NCBI GenBank assembly: GCA_910586755.1
Contig: CAJUJM010000111.1
Coordinates: 1-64,000, forward strand
Length of the DNA: 64,000 bases
DNA from: an uncultured Lachnospiraceae bacterium
GTDB taxonomy: Bacteria > Bacillota > Clostridia > Lachnospirales > Lachnospiraceae
Reading direction: 5' to 3'
Below are positions 43,186 through 52,815 of the stretch, in pieces. The position numbers were made by a program, and so were the translations under genes. Position 1 is the first letter of the stretch. Each line of letters opens with the position of its first letter. The notes below the pieces were generated by a model. The model had not been told where the DNA came from and made no database searches. It saw only the letters and a list, made by a program, of their open reading frames with translations.

Positions 43186-44249
43186 TCAGAGGAAGAGCGC
43201 CTCTTCGGGTAAGCTTTGGAGGAGGGGGCACAGATGTGGCCCCCTTCTGTGTGGAGCAGGGAGGAGCAATTATCGGCAGCACCATTAACAAATATGCTTA
43301 CTGCTCTATTGTACCCAGGGAGGACGAGCAGATTATCGCTCACTCGCTGGACTTTGATACTACAGTAAAATACAATACCAGGGAAAACTACGTTTATGAC
43401 GGAAAGCTTGATCTGGTAACAGCGGCCTTAAAGGCCATGAATATCCGGAAAGGCTGTGAAGTTTACCTTCAGTGCGACGCGCCTCCGGGCTCCGGCCTTG
43501 GAACCTCTTCTACCGTAATGGTGGCCCTTTTAACCGCCATGGCCAGATGGAAAGGGGTGGAGCTGGACAGCTATGCTCTGGCAGATTTGGCCTACCAGGT
43601 AGAGCGGGAAGACTTAAAGATTGACGGCGGCTACCAGGATCAGTATGCAGCCACATTCGGAGGCTTTAACTTTATCGAATTTCACGGCCGCAACAATGTG
43701 GTGGTAAACCCTTTGAGAATAAAAAAAGACATTATCCATGAGCTCCAGTACAACCTGCTTTTGTGTTACACCGGAAATATCCACGTGTCTGCTAATATAA
43801 TTAAGGATCAGGTGAAGAACTACGAGAAAAAGGATGCCTTTGACGCCATGTGGGAGGTAAAGGCCTTGGCCTACGCCATGAAGGACGAGCTGCTAAAGGG
43901 GAACCTCTACAGCTTCGGAAAGCTTCTGGACTACGGCTGGGAGAGCAAAAAGCGGATGAGCAGCAAAATTACCAATCCACAGATCGATGAGCTTTATGAG
44001 GAAGCCAAAAAGGCCGGCGCTCTGGGAGGAAAGCTTTTGGGAGCCGGAGGAGGAGGATACCTTCTGATGTTCTGCCCCTACAATGTGCGCCATGTGGTAG
44101 CAGCCCGTATGGAGGCCGCCGGAGGACAGGTGGCAGACTGGAATTTTGAGCTGAGAGGAGCCCAGAGCTGGGTTGCCAACGAGGATCGGTGGCAGTATGA
44201 TACGGTAAAGGTTCATATGTCAAATGGAAATTATGAATTTCACTTATAA
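43179..44249 (+). CDS. hddA: D-glycero-alpha-D-manno-heptose 7-phosphate kinase
   Basis: A 356-residue GHMP kinase. It shows the N-terminal RAPLRVSFGGGGTDV, the ATP-binding PPGSGLGTSSTVMVALL near 103, the base-side D of KIDGGYQDQYAATFGG and the C-terminal GAGGGGYLL. HddA phosphorylates heptose 7-phosphate at C1. Its start overlaps hddC and its end overlaps gmhB. Confidence 0.88.
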   Translation: MVIRGRAPLRVSFGGGGTDVAPFCVEQGGAIIGSTINKYAYCSIVPREDEQIIAHSLDFDTTVKYNTRENYVYDGKLDLVTAALKAMNIRKGCEVYLQCDAPPGSGLGTSSTVMVALLTAMARWKGVELDSYALADLAYQVEREDLKIDGGYQDQYAATFGGFNFIEFHGRNNVVVNPLRIKKDIIHELQYNLLLCYTGNIHVSANIIKDQVKNYEKKDAFDAMWEVKALAYAMKDELLKGNLYSFGKLLDYGWESKKRMSSKITNPQIDELYEEAKKAGALGGKLLGAGGGGYLLMFCPYNVRHVVAARMEAAGGQVADWNFELRGAQSWVANEDRWQYDTVKVHMSNGNYEFHL

Positions 44250-44832
44250 AAACGGCTTGCGCCCGGTGATTTTCCTGGATCGGGACGGCACCATCAATGA
44301 AGAAGTCCACTATCTGCACCGCCCTGAGGATTTAAAGATTCTTCCCGGCGTTCCCCAGGCCATCAGGAGGTTTCGCGAGGCAGGTTATCTGGTGGTGGTA
44401 ATTACCAACCAGGCGGGGATCGGCAGAGGTTATTACACGGAAAAAGATCTGGAGATTTTAAATGAATATTTAAATCAGGCTCTGGCAGAGGAACAGGCTC
44501 ATATTGACGGCTTTTATTTCTGCCCCCACCATCCGGAGCATGGAATAGGAGAATATAAAAAGGTCTGCCGCTGCCGCAAACCGGATATCGGTATGTTTGA
44601 GCAAGCCCAGAGGGATTTTCCGGTGGATAAAAGCCGATCCTATATGATTGGGGATAAGCTGATTGATACCCGGGCTGGCCATAACTTCGGAATTCGGTCG
44701 GTTCTGGTAGGTACCGGATACGGAGGAGAGCTGTTTAAAAATCAGTGTAAAAGCCAGATGGTGACAGAGGATTATGACCACTATGCCGAAAATCTCATGA
44801 CAGCGGCAGACTGGATCATACGGAACGGATAA
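44224..44832 (+). CDS. gmhB: D-glycero-D-manno-heptose 1,7-bisphosphate 7-phosphatase
   Basis: A 202-residue HAD-superfamily phosphatase. The nucleophile motif is FLDRDGTINEE, motif II VITNQAGIGRGYY, the zinc loop CPHHPE...CRCRKP and motif III-IV KSRSYMIGDKLID. It removes the 7-phosphate from heptose bisphosphate. ATG 44224 lies inside the end of hddA; ATG 44233 is an equally possible start. Overlap suggests translational coupling. Confidence 0.9.
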   Translation: MEIMNFTYKNGLRPVIFLDRDGTINEEVHYLHRPEDLKILPGVPQAIRRFREAGYLVVVITNQAGIGRGYYTEKDLEILNEYLNQALAEEQAHIDGFYFCPHHPEHGIGEYKKVCRCRKPDIGMFEQAQRDFPVDKSRSYMIGDKLIDTRAGHNFGIRSVLVGTGYGGELFKNQCKSQMVTEDYDHYAENLMTAADWIIRNG

Positions 44833-44847
44833 AAGACCAGGAGGAAA

Positions 44848-44887
44848 TACCCTGACGGGCATCCCTGTATGCCCCAAATATAGGGTA
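44848..44887 (+). repeat. Nested hairpin between gmhB and gmhA
   Basis: TACCCT (44848-44853) pairs with AGGGTA (44882-44887); inside it GGGCAT (44857-44862) pairs with ATGCCC (44869-44874). It ends just before the gmhA ribosome site AAGGAGG and could affect its use. Confidence 0.5.
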
Positions 44888-44906
44888 GAAAAGGAGGAAA
44901 CAGAAA

Positions 44907-45572
44907 GTGGAACCCATGACACATTTGAATACGCTATTGGAGCGATATCCGGTTTTAAAGCCCATAAAGGATCAAATAGAAGCGGCCTATGAGGCGCTGG
45001 AAACCTGCTATGAAAACGGCGGCAAGCTTCTGGTTGCCGGAAACGGGGGAAGCTGCGCGGACGCAGAGCATATTGTGGGAGAACTGATGAAGGGCTTTAT
45101 AAAACGCCGCCCTGTATCGGAGGGAGAAAAAGAAGAGCTTGTCCGGCAGGGCAGCCGGATGAGGGAAGAAACCGGGATAGAAGAGAACCTGGGAGAAGAA
45201 TTGGCCTGCTGCCTCCAGGGAGGACTTCCTGCCATTGCCCTTACGGGGCATAATGGTCTGTCCACGGCTTTTTTAAACGACGTAAATGGCGAAATGATTT
45301 ATGCCCAACAGCTTTGGGGGTTTGCGAAACCAGAGGATGTGTTTTTCGGCATATCCACCTCCGGCAACTCAAAAAACATCCTTTATGCCCTGACAGCGGC
45401 TAAGGCCAGGGGATTAAAAACCATTATCCTCACGGGGAAGGATGGAGGCAGGCTGTCTAAAAGCGCAGATGTGTCTGTTATTGTGCCGGAACAGGAGACC
45501 TACAAGATCCAGGAACTTCACCTCCCTGTATACCATGCGCTCTGCCTGATGCTGGAGGAAAGATTTTTTTAG
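44907..45572 (+). CDS. gmhA: Sedoheptulose 7-phosphate isomerase
   Basis: A 221-residue SIS-domain enzyme that turns sedoheptulose 7-phosphate into D-glycero-D-manno-heptose 7-phosphate, the first step of the pathway. It has LLVAGNGGSCADAEHIVGEL near 47 and FFGISTSGNSKNILYAL near 147, with the C-terminal EQETYKIQELHLPVYHALCL (family histidine). GTG 44907 is taken as start because GGAGG (44893-44897) lies 9 bases before it; ATG 44916 would be 18 away. Confidence 0.9.
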   Translation: MEPMTHLNTLLERYPVLKPIKDQIEAAYEALETCYENGGKLLVAGNGGSCADAEHIVGELMKGFIKRRPVSEGEKEELVRQGSRMREETGIEENLGEELACCLQGGLPAIALTGHNGLSTAFLNDVNGEMIYAQQLWGFAKPEDVFFGISTSGNSKNILYALTAAKARGLKTIILTGKDGGRLSKSADVSVIVPEQETYKIQELHLPVYHALCLMLEERFF

Positions 45573-45592
45573 GAAAAAGGTATTTTTGTCAT

Positions 45593-46378
45593 ATGAAAGA
45601 ACACGTGTTTGCAATTTGTGCTTACGGGGAGTCCCCCTATCTGGAAGCCTGCATCCGTTCATTAAAAATGCAGACCGTTCCGGCGGACATTATTTTATGT
45701 ACCTCCACTCCCAATCAGCATATAGAAGAGCTGGCAGAGAAGTACAGGATCCCGCTGTTTGTCCGTGAGGGAAAGAGCAATATCCGGGATGACTGGGAGT
45801 TTGCCTGTAAAACGGCAGATGCCAGGCTGGTAACCATTGCCCACCAGGATGACATGTATCACAGGCGATATAAAGAAACCTTGCTGAAATATGCCCGCAG
45901 GTATCCGGATATGGCCCTGTTTACCACTGATTATGTCCTGGTAAAAGGCCATGAGCTGGCTAGGAAAGATAAGGTGCATCTGGTGAAAAAACTTCTCCGC
46001 CTGCCCCTCAGGTTTCCGTTTCTGAATCATCTTAAGGCGGTAAAAAAGGCGGCGCTGGTCTGGGGGAATCCTATTTGCTGCCCATCCTGCACCTACAATA
46101 AAGAGCTGACAGGAGATCCGCTGTTTGAATCCTGTCTTCAATACGCCCTGGACTGGGATACCCTGATCCGGCTGGCGGATCAGGCGGGCCGGTTTATCTG
46201 CATAGAATGGCCGCTGTTTTATTACCGGATTCATGAGTCCAATGCCACTAAGGCCTGTATGAAGGATGAAAGGCGCAGCCGTGAGGAGACGGAGATGTTC
46301 TCCCGATTTTGGCCAGGACCGGTGGTAAAGGGAATCATGCATTTTTACAGGAGGGCCTATAAGGCATATGAAGGATAG
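45593..46378 (+). CDS. GT2-family glycosyltransferase
   Basis: A 261-residue inverting glycosyltransferase. FAICAYGESPYLEACIRSL is the usual N-terminal start; TIAHQDDMYHRR carries the metal-binding QDD motif in place of DxD, and DWDTLIRLADQ is the later acidic motif. It probably adds one sugar of the repeat unit inside the cell. It starts 20 bp after gmhA and overlaps the next membrane-protein gene. Confidence 0.82.
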   Translation: MKEHVFAICAYGESPYLEACIRSLKMQTVPADIILCTSTPNQHIEELAEKYRIPLFVREGKSNIRDDWEFACKTADARLVTIAHQDDMYHRRYKETLLKYARRYPDMALFTTDYVLVKGHELARKDKVHLVKKLLRLPLRFPFLNHLKAVKKAALVWGNPICCPSCTYNKELTGDPLFESCLQYALDWDTLIRLADQAGRFICIEWPLFYYRIHESNATKACMKDERRSREETEMFSRFWPGPVVKGIMHFYRRAYKAYEG

Positions 46379-48593
46379 GTCAAATCAGAAAATGCTTTTT
46401 TTATGCGTGCTGACAGCAGTGATTCTGGCAGTGGGACTGGACCGTTTATTTATCCGGGGCCAGTTGGGAGAAGTGATCAGTGGGAATAATAATCCGGAAG
46501 CGCTGGCCGAAATAGTCCTGATGCTTCTGTGGTTTTTCTTCTCCCTGTGTGTGGTTAAAAAAACGGAGATGAGAGTTTTTCTGACCTTTTTGGGAATTCT
46601 GGCAGTTACCTGGCTCCACCAAACCCTGACGCCTCTTTTGGTTTCCGGGGGATATGCCTTGTTTTTACTTATGCTGGGAAATCTGGGAGCCAGGCTGGCT
46701 GGAGGCTGGAAGAGGAAGGAAATCCCTTTCTTTGCCGTTTTGACCATGGGAGCCGGGCTGTGGATGATTGTGGTGTGCTGTGTTTCTGCTTTTGGCCTTG
46801 GAGGAACCGATCTGTGGCGGAAAATTGCCCTGGCTCTGGCTGTTCCTGCCGGGCTGTGGAATCTGAAAAAAGAAAAGGGTCCCTTTTTGGGAAAGATAAG
46901 GGAATATAAATGGGAAAAAAAAGACGGGCTTTTCCTGGCCCTGATCCTCACCTGCCTTCTCCTTCAGACCGGACGGATGAATATTGCCTTAGATTACGAT
47001 TCCCTTCACTATGGACTGCGATCTCCTTATATTTTAGACAACGGCAGGGGAATTTACGAAAATCTGGGAAGCATCAATGTGGTTTACACCTATGCAAAGG
47101 GACTGGAAGTTTTAGCCTTTCCCCTTTCCGGGCTTCCCGGTTATGGCTTTGTTTTATCTTTTAACATATGGCTGGCCATGGGGGTTTGCTATATGGGATA
47201 CCGTTTGGCAAAGCTTTACGGCGGTCCCGGGCGGGGATGGTTTGCCGCAGCGCTGACGGCTTTAACTCCTGGCATCTTAAATATGGCCATTACGGCAAAG
47301 AGCGATATCATTACCTTGCTGTTCCAGATGGCAGCCATAGAGGGGCTGGTATGGATTGAAAAATCAGAAGACAGGGAAGAACAGGCCAGGCTGCTTCTGA
47401 CCGTTATTGGGGCCTGCCTGATCAGCTATACCTTAAAGCCCACCGCCCTGGTGTTTTCCACTGCTGTTGTGGGATTTGGGCTTTTGTATCTGCTTGCCGG
47501 CGGAAGAAATATTTTTAAATGGTTTACAAAAGGGGCGGGAGCTTACCGCCTTGTTATCATCCCGGCAATGGCCCTGGCCGGGATCTGGGCCAGAACCTAC
47601 CTGCTGACAGGAATGCCTTCCACTTCGGTATTTACAAGCATCTGGGAGCTTTTAGGGTTTCAGGTCCGCTGGCCTTTTGCTTTTAATTCGATTCCCAATG
47701 AGGGGATTACCCTGGGGTTTTGGGGAGGCCTAAGCCACTTGGGAGATCGGCTTTTGAAAATGTTTTTCGCTCCCACCGGGGAAGACATGGACCATGTTAT
47801 AATTGCCTGGGGAACCGGCCTGCTGCTGCTCTCTTTGACAGCTGCCGTCCTATATGGGAAACGGGTAAAAGCGCGGCTTTATCACCTGCTTCTTTTACTC
47901 ATTTCCGGTCTTAGTATTGTAAGCGTCTATCTGCTGTGGCAGGTGGACGGAAATTATTTTATGCTGTGGTACTCTATGGCGGCTGTCTGTGGGGCCATAG
48001 CAGTTCCCGAGGGCAAAACAGCTTTCCTCAAAGCCTGGACAAAAGGGCTGGCCGTCCTTGTTACAGCCTTTCAGCTTACGGTAATGGCTCTAACAAGCTG
48101 GGCAGGAGGAGTGGGATTTACACCGGTTTCATTTGCCCATAAGGGGTATTACAATCACCGGGAGGAGAGTCTTTTAAATGCCAGAGAGGAAGGAAGAGAG
48201 GAGATCTGGAAGTTCCTCTCCGCAGATCCTTCAAACCGGGTGGTAGCTTTTGGAGAACATCCCGGGTGTCTGGATTTCGCCTGCAATGTCCAGTCCTATT
48301 TTGATATTACCGGAAGCGGGGGAAACGTCGTTCTGGTAAAGACTCTGGAGAATTTTAAAGATTATTTGCGCTATGCCGGGACGGACTATATTTATGGGGA
48401 GGCGGGACATCTGGAGGAAGGAAGCCGGGAATGGGATGTTCTGCGCTACCTGGTAGAAGAAGGAAGCCTGACGGATATCCGCTACGAAAACGGAAATATG
48501 GTAGGCAAAGTCAGCCTGGACGGCTCCGGCTATGACGCCGGGGAAGCCGAAGAAGCTGCAAAAGAGTTTTACCGGATGATAATTCTTAAATAG
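46368..48593 (+). CDS. Large polytopic membrane protein, GT-C glycosyltransferase candidate (1)
   Basis: A 741-residue protein with about 12 membrane segments up to ~585 and an extracytoplasmic C-terminal domain of about 150 residues. The first long outer loop contains LDYDSLHYGLRSPYI, whose acidic YDS motif is placed like the catalytic acid of GT-C enzymes that use polyprenyl-phosphate sugars. I infer a glycosyltransferase of the outer leaflet. It is the first of three consecutive large membrane proteins. It overlaps the GT2 gene by 11 bp. Confidence 0.65.
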   Translation: MKDRSNQKMLFLCVLTAVILAVGLDRLFIRGQLGEVISGNNNPEALAEIVLMLLWFFFSLCVVKKTEMRVFLTFLGILAVTWLHQTLTPLLVSGGYALFLLMLGNLGARLAGGWKRKEIPFFAVLTMGAGLWMIVVCCVSAFGLGGTDLWRKIALALAVPAGLWNLKKEKGPFLGKIREYKWEKKDGLFLALILTCLLLQTGRMNIALDYDSLHYGLRSPYILDNGRGIYENLGSINVVYTYAKGLEVLAFPLSGLPGYGFVLSFNIWLAMGVCYMGYRLAKLYGGPGRGWFAAALTALTPGILNMAITAKSDIITLLFQMAAIEGLVWIEKSEDREEQARLLLTVIGACLISYTLKPTALVFSTAVVGFGLLYLLAGGRNIFKWFTKGAGAYRLVIIPAMALAGIWARTYLLTGMPSTSVFTSIWELLGFQVRWPFAFNSIPNEGITLGFWGGLSHLGDRLLKMFFAPTGEDMDHVIIAWGTGLLLLSLTAAVLYGKRVKARLYHLLLLLISGLSIVSVYLLWQVDGNYFMLWYSMAAVCGAIAVPEGKTAFLKAWTKGLAVLVTAFQLTVMALTSWAGGVGFTPVSFAHKGYYNHREESLLNAREEGREEIWKFLSADPSNRVVAFGEHPGCLDFACNVQSYFDITGSGGNVVLVKTLENFKDYLRYAGTDYIYGEAGHLEEGSREWDVLRYLVEEGSLTDIRYENGNMVGKVSLDGSGYDAGEAEEAAKEFYRMIILK

Positions 48594-48628
48594 GCCTTTT
48601 AGCCGGGCCATTAAGAAAGGAATGTATT

Positions 48629-50491
48629 ATGGATTCAAAGATGTCTCTGGAACAGAAAAATAAGTGGAAGAATGATGTAATTGCCGTCCTTCTTCTGGGG
48701 ATCTTTGCCTTTTTCATTAATCGGGGGATTGAAATAAAGGGCTTGTATATGGATGATCTGTACCTGTGGTCCTGCTATGGGGAACAGTCCTTTTTGGAAT
48801 TTAATTTTCCGATAGGAAGCACCCGGTTTCGCTTCCTTTATTACCTGATGGCATGGCTGGAACTGGCTCTTGTGGGAAACCATGCAGGATGGTTTGTGCC
48901 CATTAATATCGTTTTAAATATTTTTGTGGCAGCACAGGTTTACTGGTTTGGCACAAAGCTTTCCGGAAGCCGGGGAAGCGGATTCCTGGCCGGTATTTTG
49001 TACCTGCTGTCCAGAATGTCCTACTATCAGATTAGTCAGGTTTACGGCCTAATGGAGACTGCCGCCACGGCCATGGCATTGGGAATTTTAATCTTACTTT
49101 ACTTTCAGGTAAACGGAAAAGGGAAAGACAAAGGGTTTTACAGCGCCTGCGCCCTGTATTTTGCCATCTGTTTTGTCCATGAAAGATATTTGGCCTTACT
49201 GCCTTTATTATATTTGGCGCTGCTTCTTTCTCATAAAAAGGGGCAGAAATTTAACTGGAAAAAATGGGCGGCCCCGGCTGTTTCCTTTGGGGCAGTTATG
49301 GGAATCCGCCGGCTTGCCATCGGATCTGTCCTTCCGGCAGGAACCGGAGGAACTCAGGTGGCGGACACCTTTTCGATAAAGGAGGCAGTTTGGTACGCTC
49401 TGTGCCAGGTAGGATATGTATTTGGCTGTAACGCAGGACCGGAGCATTTAAACGGCATGTCCTGGCAGGATTCTCCCAGATGGATTAAGCTGTTTGTTAT
49501 CCTGTCAAACCTGGTGCTGCTGGCTTTGGTACTGGCTTTTCTCGTTAAAATGATCCGCACCCGGAAACAGTTTCCGGTGTATTTAAAAAATATCCTGCTG
49601 TTTTTGACCTTTATTGCTCTGTGTATCGGCGCTTCCAGCGTTACAGTCCGGGTAGAGATGCGATGGGTTTATGTTTCTTATACGGCAGCCCTTTTATTTC
49701 TCTGCTATATGCTGGGGGTTCTGCGGGAGCCGGGAGAATGTGGGGAAGAAAGAAGGCACAACAGTCAGCGGATATTTAATACAGCCGTCTGCACCGGGAT
49801 ATTTTTCCTGTATTTTCTCCTTACGCTGCCTGCGGAGGACTTTTACCGGGGAAAATACCCTAACCTTTATTTCTGGCCCAATCAGCTTCGGTACAATTCT
49901 CTGGCAGAAGAAACCTATGAAAGGTATGGAGATGATATTTTTGGTAAAACCATTTATATTATAGGCAATACCTATCAGATGAGTGAGTTTACCGCAGATA
50001 CCTTCTTTAAGGTTTTTGACAAGGAGAGAAAGGCGGAGGGAACCCGGATTGAGTTTATTGACAGTATCCTGGAAGTGGGACAGGTGACGGAGAACATGGT
50101 GATTCTTCGGGAAGATCCAAAGCATAACGGGTTTCGGGATATCACGGAAATGGTTCAGAGCTTAAAGTGTGAGATTATAACGGGGTATTACCGGGACGGG
50201 TGGATGGATGAGCACGCGAAGATCCGGGTGATGGCCGGGGCGGAAGGAACCATCTGCCTGAAATTTATGTTTCCCGGAATCTTAAACGGAGGGGAAATTA
50301 CAACCATCTATGCAGACGGAAAGCTGGCAGCAGAGCTTCCGGTGACAGAGAGCATCTACTATCAGAAGATTGAGGCAGAACCTTATCAAATCGTGGAACT
50401 GGAGTTTCAGCATAATTTTCATATGCAGAATGCCCAGGAAAAACGGGGAGAGGACAGGCTGGCTGTGATTGTGGAAATCGAGGCGGATTAA
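48629..50491 (+). CDS. Large polytopic membrane protein, GT-C candidate (2)
   Basis: A 620-residue protein with about 10-11 membrane segments (to ~405) and a ~200-residue beta-rich C-terminal domain outside. After the first membrane segment comes IKGLYMDDLYLWSCYG, with an acidic MDD pair in the GT-C position; FVHERYLALLPLLY occurs near 180. Similar in plan but not in close sequence to its two neighbours. Function inferred from topology and context only. Confidence 0.62.
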   Translation: MDSKMSLEQKNKWKNDVIAVLLLGIFAFFINRGIEIKGLYMDDLYLWSCYGEQSFLEFNFPIGSTRFRFLYYLMAWLELALVGNHAGWFVPINIVLNIFVAAQVYWFGTKLSGSRGSGFLAGILYLLSRMSYYQISQVYGLMETAATAMALGILILLYFQVNGKGKDKGFYSACALYFAICFVHERYLALLPLLYLALLLSHKKGQKFNWKKWAAPAVSFGAVMGIRRLAIGSVLPAGTGGTQVADTFSIKEAVWYALCQVGYVFGCNAGPEHLNGMSWQDSPRWIKLFVILSNLVLLALVLAFLVKMIRTRKQFPVYLKNILLFLTFIALCIGASSVTVRVEMRWVYVSYTAALLFLCYMLGVLREPGECGEERRHNSQRIFNTAVCTGIFFLYFLLTLPAEDFYRGKYPNLYFWPNQLRYNSLAEETYERYGDDIFGKTIYIIGNTYQMSEFTADTFFKVFDKERKAEGTRIEFIDSILEVGQVTENMVILREDPKHNGFRDITEMVQSLKCEIITGYYRDGWMDEHAKIRVMAGAEGTICLKFMFPGILNGGEITTIYADGKLAAELPVTESIYYQKIEAEPYQIVELEFQHNFHMQNAQEKRGEDRLAVIVEIEAD

Positions 50492-50507
50492 AGGAGGAAG
50501 AACACCA

Positions 50508-52031
50508 ATGAAACGGTCTTATGGCTGCATCCTGTTTCCGGCGGCAGGCATTTTGTTCTGCTTATGGTATGTCTGTTCCGCTACCAGTGATGTTGTGTAC
50601 TCAGATTACATCCGGTTGATTAATTCTTATTTGCCGGATGTGTGGAACCCTGAAAAATTTTTTGTTCCGGATATTCTTACCAGGATTCCGGTAAACTTTT
50701 TAAGCCGGGGCATCAATGTGGAAGTGTTTCATTTCAGCGTCCGGTTTGACCAGATCCTGGGGATTTTGGGATTGGGACTGGCGGCCCTGGTAATCGGGCT
50801 GTATGTAAGAAAAGAAAGGCTGGGATTTGGCTTTCTGCTGGCAGTGATGGCTCTGATGTTCAGCCTGAATAAATGGGAGATGCTGACAAACGGAAGCGGA
50901 TGGACGCATTTTCTGGCATTTGCCTGCTTTTATTACTATTACCTGGTACTGGATCGGGTATGGCAAAGCGGGAAAAAGGGTATCCGTCCCGGACAAAGAA
51001 CAGAGAAACCCTGGGACAGGCCTGCGCTTCTTCTTTTGCCTTTTATCATTACTTTGGGGATTGCAGGACAGTATTGCGCTATTTATTCCGGCGTAATGAT
51101 AGTCGTTTATGGCTTTTTAGGTATCTGGAATACCTTTATCGACACGGACGGCAGCCCCAGGGCGGGGCGGGGGGCGGATAAGAGCCAGCGGTACTGGCTG
51201 TGGCTTCTGTGTATCCTGATTCCTTTGGGACTTTATATAGTCAGCAATGCTTTTACAGTAGAAGAGCATGCCGGGGCTACAGAGTTAAGCTTTACAGAAG
51301 CGATACGGCAGAATCCCAAATTTTTTCCGGCATTTTTTATAAAATCTTTTGCGGCCATGTTTTTAGGCGGGGAAACCATGGAGAGCCGCCTTCATCTTCC
51401 CAACCGGGTTATCCTTTTAATCGGTCTTCTGGTTATGGGCGGATACCTTTTAGGGTTATGGCTTAATGTTAAATATCAGATTTATGAAAGGACTCTCTTC
51501 CCCCTTCTTTTGATTCTGTCCGGGGGATGCAGTCATATCCTGATTTTGATTTCCAGATGGATTTTCTTAAACCAGGAAAACTATGGTATGAGTTCCCGGT
51601 ATGCGGTTCAGTTTCAGATGGGGATCATAGGAATTGTGCTGACAATTGCCATTGCCTGGGGAATGGAAGGGCACAGGCGGCCCCGTTCTGAGGACACAGG
51701 ACGCGCCCTGGGAAGGCGAGCGGCAAAACGCTTAAAGAAACATTCTATAGCAGCGGTAACAGGCGTGGTTTTTATTGGAATTATTTTATGCGGAAATGTG
51801 GCTACCACTGCTGACGAGCTGATAAAAGCCCCCCACCGTAAGGAGCGGTATGAAGAAAAAGTACAGGCGGCCCTGAATTACAAAAATTACAGCGATGAAG
51901 ATTTAGAAAATATTTTTGAATACCGCAAAGGGCCTGAGAAAATCCGGCAGGCGCTTGAGATTTTAGAAACCAACCGCTGGAATGTATACGGCCGCATGGA
52001 TATTAAAGGGCGAGAAGGAGGAGACACATGA
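50508..52031 (+). CDS. Large polytopic membrane protein, GT-C candidate (3)
   Basis: A 507-residue protein with about 10-11 membrane segments and a short charged C-terminal tail. The first outer loop has VVYSDYIRLINSYLPD, an acidic SDY motif in the place seen in the two preceding proteins. ATG 50508 lies 10 bases after AAGGAGG; the frame is open further upstream inside the previous gene. Its stop overlaps the ATG of rfbF (ATGA). Confidence 0.62.
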   Translation: MKRSYGCILFPAAGILFCLWYVCSATSDVVYSDYIRLINSYLPDVWNPEKFFVPDILTRIPVNFLSRGINVEVFHFSVRFDQILGILGLGLAALVIGLYVRKERLGFGFLLAVMALMFSLNKWEMLTNGSGWTHFLAFACFYYYYLVLDRVWQSGKKGIRPGQRTEKPWDRPALLLLPFIITLGIAGQYCAIYSGVMIVVYGFLGIWNTFIDTDGSPRAGRGADKSQRYWLWLLCILIPLGLYIVSNAFTVEEHAGATELSFTEAIRQNPKFFPAFFIKSFAAMFLGGETMESRLHLPNRVILLIGLLVMGGYLLGLWLNVKYQIYERTLFPLLLILSGGCSHILILISRWIFLNQENYGMSSRYAVQFQMGIIGIVLTIAIAWGMEGHRRPRSEDTGRALGRRAAKRLKKHSIAAVTGVVFIGIILCGNVATTADELIKAPHRKERYEEKVQAALNYKNYSDEDLENIFEYRKGPEKIRQALEILETNRWNVYGRMDIKGREGGDT

Positions 52032-52804
52032 AAGTTGTATTATTAGCCGGAGGATTTGGCACCAGGATCAGCGAGGAAAGCCATTTAAAACCAAAGCCCA
52101 TGATTGAAATCGGGGAAAAACCTATTTTGTGGCATATTATGAAATACTATTCTCAGTTCGGGTTTCATGAGTTTGTGATCTGCCTGGGCTATAAGCAGTA
52201 CGTGGTAAAGGAGTTTTTTGCAGACTATTTTCTCCACACCTCAGATGTAACCTTTGATCTGGCTAACAACCGGATGGAGGTGCATAATAATTATTCGGAG
52301 CCATGGAAGGTGACTCTGGTAGATACAGGCCTTAACACCATGACGGGAGGGCGGGTAAAGCGCATCCGCCCCTATGTGGAAGAAGAACCTTTCATGCTGA
52401 CTTACGGCGACGGGGTGGCGGACATTGATCTCAATGCCCTGGCAGAGTTTCACAAAAACCATGGTAAGATTGCCACTCTTACAACGGTGAATGTGGGACA
52501 GAAATTCGGGGTGCTGGATCTGAACAGTTCCGGGCAGGTTCAGGCTTTCCGGGAAAAGAGTGATAATGACGGCGCTTTGATTAATGGCGGTTTTATGGTG
52601 TTTAATCCGGGTATTTTCGATTATTTGGAGGACGACACTACAGTTTTGGAAAAGGCGCCTCTGGAAAACCTGGCAAGGGACGGACAATTAATGGCCTACT
52701 GCCATGAAGGTTTTTGGAAATGCATGGATACTCAGAGAGACAAAAATCAGCTGGAGACCATGTGGCAGTCCGGGAAAGCCCCGTGGAAAATATGGCAGGG
52801 ATAG
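52028..52804 (+). CDS. rfbF: Glucose-1-phosphate cytidylyltransferase
   Basis: A 258-residue nucleotidyltransferase making CDP-glucose. It has LAGGFGTRISEESHLKPKPM at the start, IEIGEKPILWHIMKYYSQFG, the CDP-glucose-specific LVDTGLNTMTGGRVKR and LTYGDGVADIDL. The length and motifs match RfbF/DdhA closely. It opens the 3,6-dideoxyhexose set; rfbG follows 11 bp after its stop. Confidence 0.95.
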   Translation: MKVVLLAGGFGTRISEESHLKPKPMIEIGEKPILWHIMKYYSQFGFHEFVICLGYKQYVVKEFFADYFLHTSDVTFDLANNRMEVHNNYSEPWKVTLVDTGLNTMTGGRVKRIRPYVEEEPFMLTYGDGVADIDLNALAEFHKNHGKIATLTTVNVGQKFGVLDLNSSGQVQAFREKSDNDGALINGGFMVFNPGIFDYLEDDTTVLEKAPLENLARDGQLMAYCHEGFWKCMDTQRDKNQLETMWQSGKAPWKIWQG

Positions 52805-52815
52805 GAGAACGCATT

